A stretch of DNA of 64,000 nt from contig NZ_NERY01000001.1 in NCBI RefSeq assembly GCF_003063375.1, positions 434,001-498,000 of the forward strand, read 5' to 3'. The first letter of the stretch is position 1, and each line of letters starts with the position of its first letter. A model generated the notes under the pieces. It did no database searches. It saw only the letters and a list, made by a program, of their open reading frames with translations, and was not told the origin of the DNA. Positions 37,759 through 46,122 of the stretch are shown piece after piece. The translations under genes and the position numbers were made by a program. This stretch comes from Limnohabitans sp. MMS-10A-178. GTDB lineage: Bacteria > Pseudomonadota > Gammaproteobacteria > Burkholderiales > Burkholderiaceae_C.

Positions 37759-38573
37759 CACAGTTGTCCTAACTTTTGCAGCATTTGATCGGAAGCCGAA
37801 ACTGACTTGGCTGTAATTTCATAAGCACGCTGTGCAGCAATAAGCGAAACCAATTCTTCAGCCACGTTCACGTTCGATTGCTCGGTGTAAAACTGGGTGA
37901 TGGAGCCCATACCGTCTTTGCCTGCAACACCCACTTGAGCCTCACCAGAAGACATGGTTTCGTAGTACAAACCACCGCCTGCTGAAGCCAAGCCTGTTGG
38001 GTTGACAAAGTTCACCATGGCAATTTGATCGGCTTGCGTAGGTGATGTAGAGTCAGCCAAGTTGTAGCTCACGGTGCCGTCGGTGCCAATGGCAACCGTG
38101 GTTGCTTTAGAGGGAATCACAATGCCCGCTGAACCGGCACTGGCAGAAGAGATGCTGCTTTGTCCCAACAGCACATTGCCACTGGCCGTCACAATTTGGC
38201 CCTTGTCGTTGCGCATGAAATTGCCTGCACGTGTGTAAGCCACACCATTGGATGTTGATACAGCAAAGTAACCATTGCCATTGATGGCCATGTCCAAGGG
38301 GTTTTGGCTTTGTACCAAAGAGCCCGCGTTGTTAATGCGCTGAGTGGCCGCAATGCGAGCACCGTTGCCTGCTTGCAAGCCAGCTGGCACATAGCTGGCC
38401 GAATCTTCGTTCATGCCAGGTGCACGAATATTTTGATACAGCAAGTCTTCAAAAATAGGACGAACACGTTTGTAGGCGGTGGTTGAAACGTTGGCCAAGT
38501 TGTTGGAGATGCTGTCCAAGTTGGCCTGCTGTGCATCCATGCCAGTTTTGGCAACCCATAATGATCTCAACAT
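37758..38573 (-). CDS. flgG: Distal rod protein FlgG
   Basis: FlgG makes the distal rod. The 271-residue protein has the N-terminal rod helix MLRSLWVAKTGMDAQQANLDSISNNLANVSTTAYKR in outline (ASISNNLAN type motif) and the C-terminal helix with NVNVAEELVSLIAAQRAYEITAKSVSASDQMLQKL. The extended FlgG-specific loop (FEDLLYQNIRAPG, near residue 45) is present, which separates it from FlgF. It follows flgF by 26 bases. Confidence 0.97.
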   Translation of the reverse strand: MLRSLWVAKTGMDAQQANLDSISNNLANVSTTAYKRVRPIFEDLLYQNIRAPGMNEDSASYVPAGLQAGNGARIAATQRINNAGSLVQSQNPLDMAINGNGYFAVSTSNGVAYTRAGNFMRNDKGQIVTASGNVLLGQSSISSASAGSAGIVIPSKATTVAIGTDGTVSYNLADSTSPTQADQIAMVNFVNPTGLASAGGGLYYETMSSGEAQVGVAGKDGMGSITQFYTEQSNVNVAEELVSLIAAQRAYEITAKSVSASDQMLQKLGQL

Positions 38574-38599
38574 TTTCTAACTCCTTCATTCACGGGTGT

Positions 38600-39343
38600 T
38601 TAAACCCTAGACAGAGACATCAAAGCCCCTGCAGATTTCGAATTTTGTTCAGCAACTTGAACCAAACGAATGTTCAAGTCAAACAAGCGGTTTTGCGCAA
38701 TCATTTGAACCATGGCCTGTGCTGCACTGACGTTGCTGCTTTCTAAAGAGCCAGGCACCAAGCGAATGTCATCTAAAGAAGCCAAATCTTGGTTGGAGGT
38801 AAACAGGCCGTCGGCTTGACGCTCCAAAGTGTGAGGCGCTGGGTTGACCAATTTCAAACGTGCCACAGGCGTTTCAAATTTTTGGCCTGGCAATGTGGCT
38901 GTGATCGTGCCATTGGGCTGAATGGCCACATCTTGACTACCCACTGGAATTTGAATGGTTTGGTTCTGCTCGTTCAAAACACGCAAGCCCGATGAGTTCA
39001 CCAGAAAACCTTGTGCATCCATGTGAAATTTGCCAGCACGTGTGTAGGCTTCTTGGCCATTGCTGCGAAGTACAGCAAACAATCCTTGATCTTGAATGGC
39101 AGCATCCAATGAATTGCCCGTGGCAGTGACTGCGCCAGGCGTCCAGTCTGCACCGGGTGTTGAATCAACCACAAAGGCGCGAGAATCTGCATTGCTTCCA
39201 TTCACAGGAACGGCCCGAAATGAAGACAACATTTCCCTAAAACCTGGCGTTTGCAAATTTGCCATGTTGTGCGATGTTGTGGCCAACTGCCCCATGGCGC
39301 TTTTGGCACCGGTCATGGCAGTGAAGACAAAACGATCAATCAT
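38600..39343 (-). CDS. flgF: Proximal rod protein FlgF
   Basis: FlgF is one of the proximal rod proteins. The 247-residue product has MIDRFVFTAMTGAKSAMGQLATTSHNMANLQTPGFR at its start (consensus rod helix with NMAN), the ALRVLNEQNQTIQI-like middle, and a C-terminal helix SNVSAAQAMVQMIAQNRLFDLNIRLV. It belongs to the flgBCDEFGHIJKL operon, 34 bases after flgE. Confidence 0.96.
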   Translation of the reverse strand: MIDRFVFTAMTGAKSAMGQLATTSHNMANLQTPGFREMLSSFRAVPVNGSNADSRAFVVDSTPGADWTPGAVTATGNSLDAAIQDQGLFAVLRSNGQEAYTRAGKFHMDAQGFLVNSSGLRVLNEQNQTIQIPVGSQDVAIQPNGTITATLPGQKFETPVARLKLVNPAPHTLERQADGLFTSNQDLASLDDIRLVPGSLESSNVSAAQAMVQMIAQNRLFDLNIRLVQVAEQNSKSAGALMSLSRV

Positions 39344-39377
39344 GATTTAAGCCAGGTTTGTTAAGAAGTTATAAAGA

Positions 39378-41438
39378 TCAACCGACCATTTGCAATGTGT
39401 CGCGCAAAGTCTGGTCAACAGCTTTCAAGCTTTGTGAGTTGGCGCTGTAAGAGCGTTGCAAAATCATCAAGCGAACCAGTTCGTTGGCCAGGTCAACGTT
39501 GGATGCTTCGAGTGCTTGGCTGCGAATTTCGCCCAACACACCTGTGCTTGCGCGGCCTACAGTAACGCCAGTGCCGTCTTTCTCGGTGCCGGTCATGTTG
39601 GAAGCAGCAAACGCATTCTTGCCAACAGGAATAAGGCCTTCTTCGTTGTCGAAACTCACCATGGCAACTTGACCAATGAATTGTTGTTTGCCAGTGCCAT
39701 AGACACCCACGATGCGGCCTTCGTTGTCAACCGTCACTTTGGTTAAGCGTGAAACTGGCTCGCCATTTTGGATGCTCTTGGTAATCTGGAAAGCGCCTGC
39801 GTGAAGCTGTGTGCCTGACAAATCGAGATCCACAATCAAATCAGTACTGCCACCAGCTTGGTTGGTAAGGCGGCTGGTCAACTTGGTGGTCGTTTTGAAC
39901 ATCGAATCGCCAGACAAAGAGTCTTTCACGATGGTGTCGATGTTTTGGCCACCCATGAAGCTGAGCTTGGCTACAGTTTTGTAGCCAGTTCCGTTGGCGC
40001 CTTGAGTTTCAGGGTTGGCAGCGCGACTGGAAAATGTAGAGCTATCTTGGTAGTCGTAAAACTTGCCATCAATTGATGCATAAACTTCCACTTGTGAAGT
40101 GGTGGTTGTCAAAATTTCACCAGAAGTTTTTTTGTTGGTTGCACCTGTAACAGGAATTTCAGTGCCTTCGGGCGTGATCAAAGTCATCGACAAGGGGCGC
40201 TTGAATGTGATCGCTGCGCCAGAGGTAGAAGCACCAATTGCGCCAGAAACCGTGATGTTCAAGCCGTTGATCGCGGTGATGGTTGTGCCAGTGTCCGTTG
40301 TGCCGAGATAGACTTTGTCACCAACCGCCAAGCCAGCTGCTGTTGTCACGGCAACAGATGTGTCTGCGGCCAAGGTATTGGCAGTGGTTGTGGTTGCGTT
40401 ATCTTTGTTGAAAAACGAAATAGAAGCGCCGCTGGGAACTGTCACGTTGGCACTGGTTGTGAGCGAAGTAGCACCAGCTGTGTAGGTGGCTACCGTTACA
40501 CCAGAATCAACACCATTGATGAACACTTTCATACCAGCTGTTACCGTCACAGCTGACCCTGCACTGCTTGGAGCTGCTGTTAAGGAGACGGTTGTGCCGG
40601 CTGATTCGGTACTAGCCAAGGTTGAGGCAACCGGTGCTGTGTTGACACGCAAAATGGTTTCTCTGTTCAACGTCACACTGGTGGTGCCCAGTGTATTGGG
40701 CGATGCTGCAGTGCTGGGTGTATAGGTATAACCGTTAGCCCCCGAAGTGATTGACAATGTTGAATCATTGATACGGCGGTAGTACACCTCCAAGGTGTGT
40801 GAATTGCCTGAATTGTCAAACACGGTCTGAGTGGTTTTGTTGTTGTAAGTTGCCTGAGTAGGGTCAAATGCAACATTGGCTGATTTGGTAAACGCTGTGG
40901 AAGTGGAATCCAGCATGGCCGACAAATTGGAATATGTGGTGGCATTGCCTGGCAAGTTGCTTTCGGGCATGCGCAGCAAGCCGTTGTTCTTGATCAAGTC
41001 ATCCGTCAGTTGATTGCCATCCATGGTGGGCTGATAGCCAGTAAGGTACATGCCATTTTCGTTCACGATGTAGCCGCTCTTGTCCACACCAAACTGGCCA
41101 TTGCGAGAGTAAAAAACTGCAGAAGGATCGACAGTTGCTGCACTGCCAGAGCCTTGCAACAAACGGAACATGCCTTTGCCACTGATGGCCAAGTCTAGAG
41201 GGTTGGCTGAGTTGGTAATGGCACCTTGCGTCATTGCACGGCGCACACCCAAGGTTTGACTGCCTTGGCCTGTCGCGGGCTGGTCAGACGAGTTGCTGCC
41301 GTTCAGAAACTGCGTGGCAAACACATATTCGCCAGTTTTGTAGCCAATGGTATTGGCGTTGGCAATGTTGTTGCTGACGGTGTCAATGGCTTGGGAAACG
41401 TTTTGCAGTCCAGAGAGTGCGGTTGCGATATTGCTCAT
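39378..41438 (-). CDS. flgE: Flagellar hook protein FlgE, enlarged by an inserted repeat region
   Basis: FlgE builds the hook. The ends are normal: N-terminal IATALSGLQNVSQAIDTVSNNIANANTIGYK and C-terminal SNVDLANELVRLMILQRSYSANSQSLKAVDQTL. At 686 residues it is far longer than the about 400 of E. coli. The extra length lies mainly in a Thr/Ala/Val/Gly-rich block at about residues 267-415 that contains two related units (TVSLTAAPSSAGSAVTVTAG to about ISFFNK, and TSVAVTTAAGLAVGDKVYL to about ITFKRP). The block likely forms an additional surface domain on the hook. A break is not suspected, as the reading frame and both termini are intact. Confidence 0.95.
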   Translation of the reverse strand: MSNIATALSGLQNVSQAIDTVSNNIANANTIGYKTGEYVFATQFLNGSNSSDQPATGQGSQTLGVRRAMTQGAITNSANPLDLAISGKGMFRLLQGSGSAATVDPSAVFYSRNGQFGVDKSGYIVNENGMYLTGYQPTMDGNQLTDDLIKNNGLLRMPESNLPGNATTYSNLSAMLDSTSTAFTKSANVAFDPTQATYNNKTTQTVFDNSGNSHTLEVYYRRINDSTLSITSGANGYTYTPSTAASPNTLGTTSVTLNRETILRVNTAPVASTLASTESAGTTVSLTAAPSSAGSAVTVTAGMKVFINGVDSGVTVATYTAGATSLTTSANVTVPSGASISFFNKDNATTTTANTLAADTSVAVTTAAGLAVGDKVYLGTTDTGTTITAINGLNITVSGAIGASTSGAAITFKRPLSMTLITPEGTEIPVTGATNKKTSGEILTTTTSQVEVYASIDGKFYDYQDSSTFSSRAANPETQGANGTGYKTVAKLSFMGGQNIDTIVKDSLSGDSMFKTTTKLTSRLTNQAGGSTDLIVDLDLSGTQLHAGAFQITKSIQNGEPVSRLTKVTVDNEGRIVGVYGTGKQQFIGQVAMVSFDNEEGLIPVGKNAFAASNMTGTEKDGTGVTVGRASTGVLGEIRSQALEASNVDLANELVRLMILQRSYSANSQSLKAVDQTLRDTLQMVG
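40193..40640 (-). repeat. Two tandem beta-rich repeat units inside flgE
   Basis: The block covers about residues 267-415 of FlgE. Two units of about 55-60 residues share the pattern aliphatic-x-Thr/Ala ... Gly-x-x-Val ... Thr-Gly-Val/Thr-Thr ... Val-x-x-Ser-Gly-Ala-x-Ile-x-Phe. Such units are like those in large surface and phage tail proteins. The repeat is at protein level; I do not see long exact DNA repeats. Boundaries are approximate. Confidence 0.7.
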
Positions 41439-41475
41439 GTCAATGTCCTCAGGTTAATCTGTTGATTCAAAAAAA

Positions 41476-42153
41476 TTAAATGGACAGCCACTTGACAATG
41501 TCAGTGGTCAAAATGTTGCGTCCATCGCTCAGGCCCACTTTCATGTCTGAGCCCTCTTGACCTATGCTGGCCACCATGGCGCCCACATAGGCTTTGGGTG
41601 AAGAAGTTTTGCCTTGTGCATCTTTGGAAATAAGTTCAAGCGTATAAACGCCAGAGGCCACTTGCTTGCCAGCATCGTTGCCACCATCCCAAATGAAATC
41701 GCTCATTCCTGCTGGGGTGGGACCAAAATCAAACTGATTGACGATTTGTCCGTTGCCATCGCGAATCACAGCTTTCAAAGAATCAGCAGGTGCATCCAAT
41801 TTGGCTGCCATTCCCACAGCATTTCCAGAGTAGTAAATCTGTGAACCTTCCGCCAAAGCTGTTTTGCCAACACTTGAAGACAAGTTCATGAAGTTGGCCG
41901 ATTGCATTTGCGCTACCAAGGCAGTCACCGATGTATTCAGTTTGTTAATGCCATCTACCTGGTTTAGCGCAGCCAGCTGTGAAGTCATGGCGGCGTTGTC
42001 CATGGGGTTCATCGGATCTTGGTTTTGCAATTGCACCGTCAACATTTTCAAAAAGTTCTTTGAAAGATCAGCCGAAGAAGTGCCATTGCTGGTGGCCGGT
42101 GCTGGCGGTGCAAAGCGGTCGTAAACAGGAATGTTATTGATCGTTGTTGACAT
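41476..42153 (-). CDS. flgD: Flagellar hook assembly scaffold FlgD
   Basis: FlgD caps the growing hook. The 225-residue protein has the conserved N-terminal segment SSADLSKNFLKMLTVQLQNQDPMNPMDNAAMTSQLAALNQ in outline, with QLQNQDPMNP and QLA as the signature, followed by FlgD Ig-like and Tudor-like domains (GAMVASIGQEGSDMKVGLSDG). The ATG at 42153 is 11 bases after the flgC stop. flgE lies 37 bases downstream. Confidence 0.96.
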   Translation of the reverse strand: MSTTINNIPVYDRFAPPAPATSNGTSSADLSKNFLKMLTVQLQNQDPMNPMDNAAMTSQLAALNQVDGINKLNTSVTALVAQMQSANFMNLSSSVGKTALAEGSQIYYSGNAVGMAAKLDAPADSLKAVIRDGNGQIVNQFDFGPTPAGMSDFIWDGGNDAGKQVASGVYTLELISKDAQGKTSSPKAYVGAMVASIGQEGSDMKVGLSDGRNILTTDIVKWLSI

Positions 42154-42164
42154 GATTGCTTCCT

Positions 42165-42569
42165 TTATTTGCCAAGATCCAGCGTCTTGAGCATGAGTTG
42201 CTTGGTGGTGTTCATCATTTCAATGTTGAACTGGTAGGCGCGCGATGCAGACACCATGTCCACCATCTGCTCTGCAGGGTTCACGTTGGACATGGTGACG
42301 TAGCCTTTAGAGTCGGCCAAAGGATGGCCAGGCCGGTATTCCATGCGTGGCTCAGCATTGCTCTCAACAATGCGAGCCACCTTCACACCTTGGCCCACTC
42401 GGCCTGCACGAGCTTCAGATTGCAGTACCACATGGCGTGCACGGTAAGCTTGACCATCTGCGCTCACAGCGCTTTCAGCATTGGCGACATTGGATGCAAT
42501 CAAGTTCAGGCGCAATGACTGCGCTACCAAACCTGTTGTGCCCACATCAAAAGTGCCCATCAAGCTCAT
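42165..42569 (-). CDS. flgC: Proximal rod protein FlgC
   Basis: FlgC is a proximal rod subunit. The 134-residue protein contains GTTGLVAQSLRLNLIASNVANAES near the N-terminus and VNPAEQMVDMVSASRAYQFNIEMMNTTKQLMLKTLDL at the end (the VNPAEEM-type rod signature). It overlaps flgB by 4 bases (ATGA), so translation is coupled. A second in-frame ATG three codons in is a possible start. Confidence 0.97.
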   Translation of the reverse strand: MSLMGTFDVGTTGLVAQSLRLNLIASNVANAESAVSADGQAYRARHVVLQSEARAGRVGQGVKVARIVESNAEPRMEYRPGHPLADSKGYVTMSNVNPAEQMVDMVSASRAYQFNIEMMNTTKQLMLKTLDLGK

Positions 42570-42982
42570 GATGGCTGCCCTGTAATGGCTGACAGACGCG
42601 AGCGAAAGGAAGAGCCCAAGAAGCTGATGGCAGCTTCAGTGAAAAAGGCGTTTTTCACAAAGTTGCCACGCTCAATGTCGGGGTCTACTGTGTTGCCATC
42701 TAAAGAAGGCTGAACACCTACGCGAAACATTTGCTGGGGTGACTGAACAGAGGAAGTCATATGAATATGACCCTGATGAGTGCGTTGGAGGCTCACTGAG
42801 TTTGTGCTGGCCTGACCAGACAAGCGCTGCATCAATACCGATTGAAAATCAATATCGCGCGCTTTGTAATTGGGCGTGTCTGCGTTAACCAAGTTTGAGC
42901 TGAGCAATTCATGGCGAAGGCTGCGCAACTTGAGTGCGGCTTCTCCAAATTTCAGCGAGTCAAATTGAGGGACGGTGTTCAC
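42566..42982 (-). CDS. flgB: Proximal rod protein FlgB
   Basis: FlgB is the proximal rod subunit nearest the MS ring and heads the flg operon. The 138-residue protein has LKLRSLRHELLSSNLVNADTPNYKARDIDF (rod-type SSNLVNADTPNYKARD motif) and a C-terminal helix NFVKNAFFTEAAISFLGSSFRSRLSAITG. A near-perfect sigma-54 promoter lies 40 bases upstream, so FleR-type activation is expected. No flgA, flgM or flgN precedes it; flhB is divergent. Confidence 0.97.
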   Translation of the reverse strand: MNTVPQFDSLKFGEAALKLRSLRHELLSSNLVNADTPNYKARDIDFQSVLMQRLSGQASTNSVSLQRTHQGHIHMTSSVQSPQQMFRVGVQPSLDGNTVDPDIERGNFVKNAFFTEAAISFLGSSFRSRLSAITGQPS

Positions 42983-43020
42983 GTTAGATCCAATAAATTA
43001 ATCAAATTTCTCAGATACTT

Positions 43021-43036
43021 CGCAAACTGCGTGCCA
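43021..43036 (-). promoter_or_regulatory. Sigma-54 promoter of the flgB operon
   Basis: On the minus strand the sequence reads TGGCACGCAGTTTGCG, an essentially perfect sigma-54 element: TGGCACG at -24 and TTGC at -12, with exactly 10 bases between the GG and the GC. The predicted start lies near 43010, giving a leader of about 28 bases before the flgB ATG. FleR encoded in this window is the likely activator. Confidence 0.9.
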
Positions 43037-43193
43037 ACCCACTAAAACTTCTAAAAACACCATAGTTGGCAGCTTTAAGTGGTACAAATAGCCCAAAACC
43101 GATCCTTAACTGGTTTTCACGGCAAAAATTGCAGGCCTGCCTTGTTGGCCCTTGGCAATTTATGCCGCGAAAACACAAGCTCAGAGATTTGAA

Positions 43194-44315
43194 TTGGCAG
43201 AGTCCTCAGACAACAGTGAAGAAAAAGAACTAGACCCGACGGAGCGGCGGCTTGAACGCGCGCGCGAGGAGGGTCAGTTCGCGCAATCTCGAGACCTCAC
43301 CACCTTCTTGGTGCTCGTGCTGTTTGCAGCTTTTTTTCTAGGAGTCGGCGGCTTTTTAATGAAGGGCATGGTGGAATTGGTCAAGCAAGGCTTGACCTTT
43401 GGCACCAGTGAAGACTGGCAAGTCCACTTGAGCGAATGGGCCAGTGGCCCCTTGTTTGGCGCCATGCTCTGGATTTTGGCCATCGTATTGCCCTTGTGGC
43501 TGGTCTCCGCCTTGGCGCCTTTGGCCATGGTGAAGTTTCAGCCAGTTTGGGCTTTCAAACTCAATCCTGACAGGCTTGACCCGTTTGCAGGTCTAGGCCG
43601 AATTTTTTCTACGGACACCCTGACCGAGGTGGCCAAGAATATTTTGAAAGTCATTGTGGTTTTTGGTGTGGGCGTGGCCTATGTCACCAGCCTCATGGGC
43701 AACCTCAGCGTTTTATCCAGACAGGGTTTAGACCAAGCCTTGGCCAACAGTTTAGGCCTCATAGAAACGGGATTGCTGCTGTTGCTGTTGCCCATTTTGG
43801 TGGTGGCAGCGTTGGACGTGGTCATTCAGTGGTTCAGCTTCTCAAAGAAAATGAAAATGAGCCCAGAAGAGTTGAAGCAGGAGATGAAAGAGACTGAGGG
43901 CTCGCCCGAATTGAAATCTCGTCTCAGACAGCGGCAGCGTCAAATTGCCACATCGCGCATGATGTCTGCAATGGAAAAAGCCGATGTGGTGCTGGCCAAC
44001 CCCGATCACTATTCTGTGGCTCTCAGGTATGACGCCGAGAAAATGCGTGCCCCCATCGTGGTGGCCAAAGGCATGGACGAAATAGCCTTGCTCATTCAGC
44101 GCGTGGCCAATGAAAACCAAGTGCCGGTGGCCCGCATCCCTCCTTTGGCCAGGTTGCTGCACAAGCATTTGAAGGTGGGCGAACCCATTCCGGCGCCCTT
44201 GTTTGAGGTGGTGGCCAAGGTGCTGGCTTGGGCCTATGAGTTGAAGCAAGCTTCTGCGGCAGACGACTTGCCTCTGCCAGAAATTGGCGCTTTGCCAAAT
44301 CTAGACCAGGCCTAG
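43194..44315 (+). CDS. flhB: Flagellar export switch protein FlhB
   Basis: FlhB is the switch of the flagellar type III export gate, changing from rod/hook to filament substrates after it cuts itself. Starting with TTG at 43194 gives 373 residues opening MAESSDNSEEKELDPTERRLERAREEGQ, the usual FlhB start; a TTG at 43152 would add 14 residues. Four membrane helices (about 36-60, 88-112, 146-168, 186-212) precede the cytoplasmic domain. The autocleavage site, normally NPTH, reads NPDH at 269-272. It is alone on the plus strand between two minus-strand operons and converges with fliR. Confidence 0.94.
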   Translation: MAESSDNSEEKELDPTERRLERAREEGQFAQSRDLTTFLVLVLFAAFFLGVGGFLMKGMVELVKQGLTFGTSEDWQVHLSEWASGPLFGAMLWILAIVLPLWLVSALAPLAMVKFQPVWAFKLNPDRLDPFAGLGRIFSTDTLTEVAKNILKVIVVFGVGVAYVTSLMGNLSVLSRQGLDQALANSLGLIETGLLLLLLPILVVAALDVVIQWFSFSKKMKMSPEELKQEMKETEGSPELKSRLRQRQRQIATSRMMSAMEKADVVLANPDHYSVALRYDAEKMRAPIVVAKGMDEIALLIQRVANENQVPVARIPPLARLLHKHLKVGEPIPAPLFEVVAKVLAWAYELKQASAADDLPLPEIGALPNLDQA

Positions 44316-44328
44316 AGCAGGCCTAGAG
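44307..44328. repeat. 11-base tandem duplication holding both stop codons of flhB and fliR
   Basis: CAGGCCTAGAG occurs twice without a gap (44307-44317 and 44318-44328). The first copy contains the TAG of flhB (44313-44315), the second contains the TAG of fliR on the other strand (44323-44325). Only 7 bases separate the two genes. The region can also fold through CCAGGC and GCCTGG (44306-44333), but no T run follows. Confidence 0.85.
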
Positions 44329-45102
44329 CCTGGGGCCAAAACCAGCGCGAATTAATTCGAAGGGGGACTCAAGGGCGGTTTGAACCAAGTCTGCGAAAGA
44401 CGGCAGCAACAAAACCACCACCACAAAGGCCACCGGAATCATGATGGCAAAACCCACCGAGAAAAGGTTCATTTGTGGGCTAATCCGCGCCAAGATGGCT
44501 TGCGTCATGTTGAACAAAAAGTAAATCACAATGCCTGGCAGGGCCAACACCAAGCCTAAAGTGAAGGCATCTTGAACCAAGCCCAGCACAGAGCCCCAGT
44601 TCCAAGCAGTTGGCCAAGTTCCCAAAGGCAATACTTTGAAACTTTGCGCCAACAACTCAAGCATGACCAAGTGAATGTTCAGTGTGAAGGCCAAGGCAAT
44701 GGCCAACAAGCCTAAAAACTCGCCTACCAAACCTGAAGCCAAATTGGCATCTTGTTGCAGTGTGGCCGCAAAACTCAAACCAGATTGCTGCGACAGCACG
44801 TCGGCCAGCATGTCTACTGCCGTCAGGCCAATTCTGACCATCCAGCCAGACGTGAGGCCAACAGCCAACTCAACAAACACCAAGGCATACCCGGGTGGCA
44901 TGCTGTCTATAGGAGGAAGGTCTGATTGAACAAGCGGAACGAGTGCAAATGCAATGACCAAGGCCAGCAAAACTCGCAATCGCATAGGGGCTGACCTGAA
45001 TGCAAACAAGGGCATGGTCATGAAACAACCCAAAAGTCGCACTGAAATCAGCATCCAGAGGGTTGCTGTTTGGGTCATCCAATCTGGGCTGATCGGCAAC
45101 AC
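44323..45102 (-). CDS. fliR: Flagellar export gate protein FliR
   Basis: FliR is part of the FliPQR pore of the export gate. The 259-residue protein is very hydrophobic with about six membrane segments. Typical elements are LWMLISVRLLGCFMTMPLFAFRSAPMRLRV and GLVGEFLGLLAIALAFTLNIHLVML. The start is GTG at 45102, 5 bases after fliQ, with GAGG as ribosome-binding site; an ATG at 45078 would shorten it by 8 residues. It ends the fliF-fliR operon and converges with flhB. Confidence 0.95.
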   Translation of the reverse strand: MLPISPDWMTQTATLWMLISVRLLGCFMTMPLFAFRSAPMRLRVLLALVIAFALVPLVQSDLPPIDSMPPGYALVFVELAVGLTSGWMVRIGLTAVDMLADVLSQQSGLSFAATLQQDANLASGLVGEFLGLLAIALAFTLNIHLVMLELLAQSFKVLPLGTWPTAWNWGSVLGLVQDAFTLGLVLALPGIVIYFLFNMTQAILARISPQMNLFSVGFAIMIPVAFVVVVLLLPSFADLVQTALESPFELIRAGFGPRL

Positions 45103-45107
45103 GAGGC

Positions 45108-45377
45108 TTACCTCAGAATGTCGGGCAGCTCTTGAATGACCTCGCGCAGGTAATCCACAAAGATTGCCAAACTAACAGGTCCGGCAATGAGCATGACCAC
45201 AGCGATGACCACCAGCTTGGGGATGAATGCAATGGAGCTTTCGTTGACCGATGTTGCCGCTTGAATAATACCAATGACCAAGCCCACAATGAGAAGGCTG
45301 ATGAGGATAGGCCCGCTCAGAATGAAAGCCATCCACAGCGCTTTAAAGGCAACTTCGATGACAAAGCCTGAATCCAT
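45108..45377 (-). CDS. fliQ: Flagellar export gate protein FliQ
   Basis: FliQ packs around FliP and FliR in the export pore. The 89-residue protein has two membrane hairpin helices (about 14-38 and 52-74) with GLVIGIIQAATSVNESSIAFIPKLVVIAVV, the family signature. The ATG at 45377 lies 1 base after the fliP stop; a longer open frame upstream is an overlap with fliP and is not used. Confidence 0.97.
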   Translation of the reverse strand: MDSGFVIEVAFKALWMAFILSGPILISLLIVGLVIGIIQAATSVNESSIAFIPKLVVIAVVMLIAGPVSLAIFVDYLREVIQELPDILR

Positions 45378-45378
45378 C

Positions 45379-46122
45379 TTAGGTGACCTTGAAACTGTTG
45401 ACCAAAGAAGCGGCCAGCAAAGACCAGCCGTCTGCCAATGCAAATACCACCAACTTGAGAGGCAATGAGAACATCATGGGTGAGACCATGACCATACCCA
45501 ATGAGGTCAAAATGCTGGCCACAGCAAAATCGATGGCCAAGAAGGGCAAGTAAATGAGGAAGCCAAACAAGAAACCTGTTTTGATTTCAGAGACGGCAAA
45601 AGCGGGAATGAGGACCGTCATGGGCACATCGGCTCGGGTTTCAATGGGCTTGCCCCAAAGCTTGGCAAAAAGGCTGAGGTCGTCTTTGTTGGTTTGGCTC
45701 AGCATGAACTGCTTCAAGGGCTCGGTGCCAATGGTTACCGCTTCTTCAAACCCAATTTTGCCGCTGGCCAAAGGCAAGTAAGCATCTCGGTACATGGCAT
45801 CGAGCACGGGGTTCATGATAAAAAATGTCAGAAACACCGACAGACCGATCAAGACCAAATTGGGCGGCATGCTTTGAAGTCCCAATGCTTGCCGCAACAT
45901 CGAAAAGACAATGAGAATTCGAATGAAGCTGGTCATGAGCATGAGCGCAGCCGGTAAAAAAGAAAGGGCCGTTAAGGCCAGCAAGGTTTGCACGGGTACG
46001 GCATACACAGTGCCGGCTTTGGAGGTGCTTGAAGTGACCAGCGGTAAGTTTTGAGCTGCAGCCCAACCGCAACACAGAAGAAGGGCAATGGCCACCAGCC
46101 ATTTGAGCTTGAACAGCCTCAT
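45379..46122 (-). CDS. fliP: Flagellar export gate protein FliP
   Basis: FliP forms the pentameric heart of the export pore. The 247-residue protein begins with a cleavable signal peptide (MRLFKLKWLVAIALLLCCGWAAAQ), a known peculiarity of FliP, followed by four membrane helices. Signature stretches are SFIRILIVFSMLRQALGLQSMPPNLVLIGLSVFLTFFIM and KTGFLFGFLIYLPFLAIDFAVASILTSLGM. It overlaps fliO by 4 bases. Confidence 0.97.
   Translation of the reverse strand: MRLFKLKWLVAIALLLCCGWAAAQNLPLVTSSTSKAGTVYAVPVQTLLALTALSFLPAALMLMTSFIRILIVFSMLRQALGLQSMPPNLVLIGLSVFLTFFIMNPVLDAMYRDAYLPLASGKIGFEEAVTIGTEPLKQFMLSQTNKDDLSLFAKLWGKPIETRADVPMTVLIPAFAVSEIKTGFLFGFLIYLPFLAIDFAVASILTSLGMVMVSPMMFSLPLKLVVFALADGWSLLAASLVNSFKVT

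Noticed and set aside
43120..43132. GGCAAAAATTGC upstream of flhB, looking like a sigma-54 site
   Set aside because: Only 8 bases separate GG and GC instead of 10.
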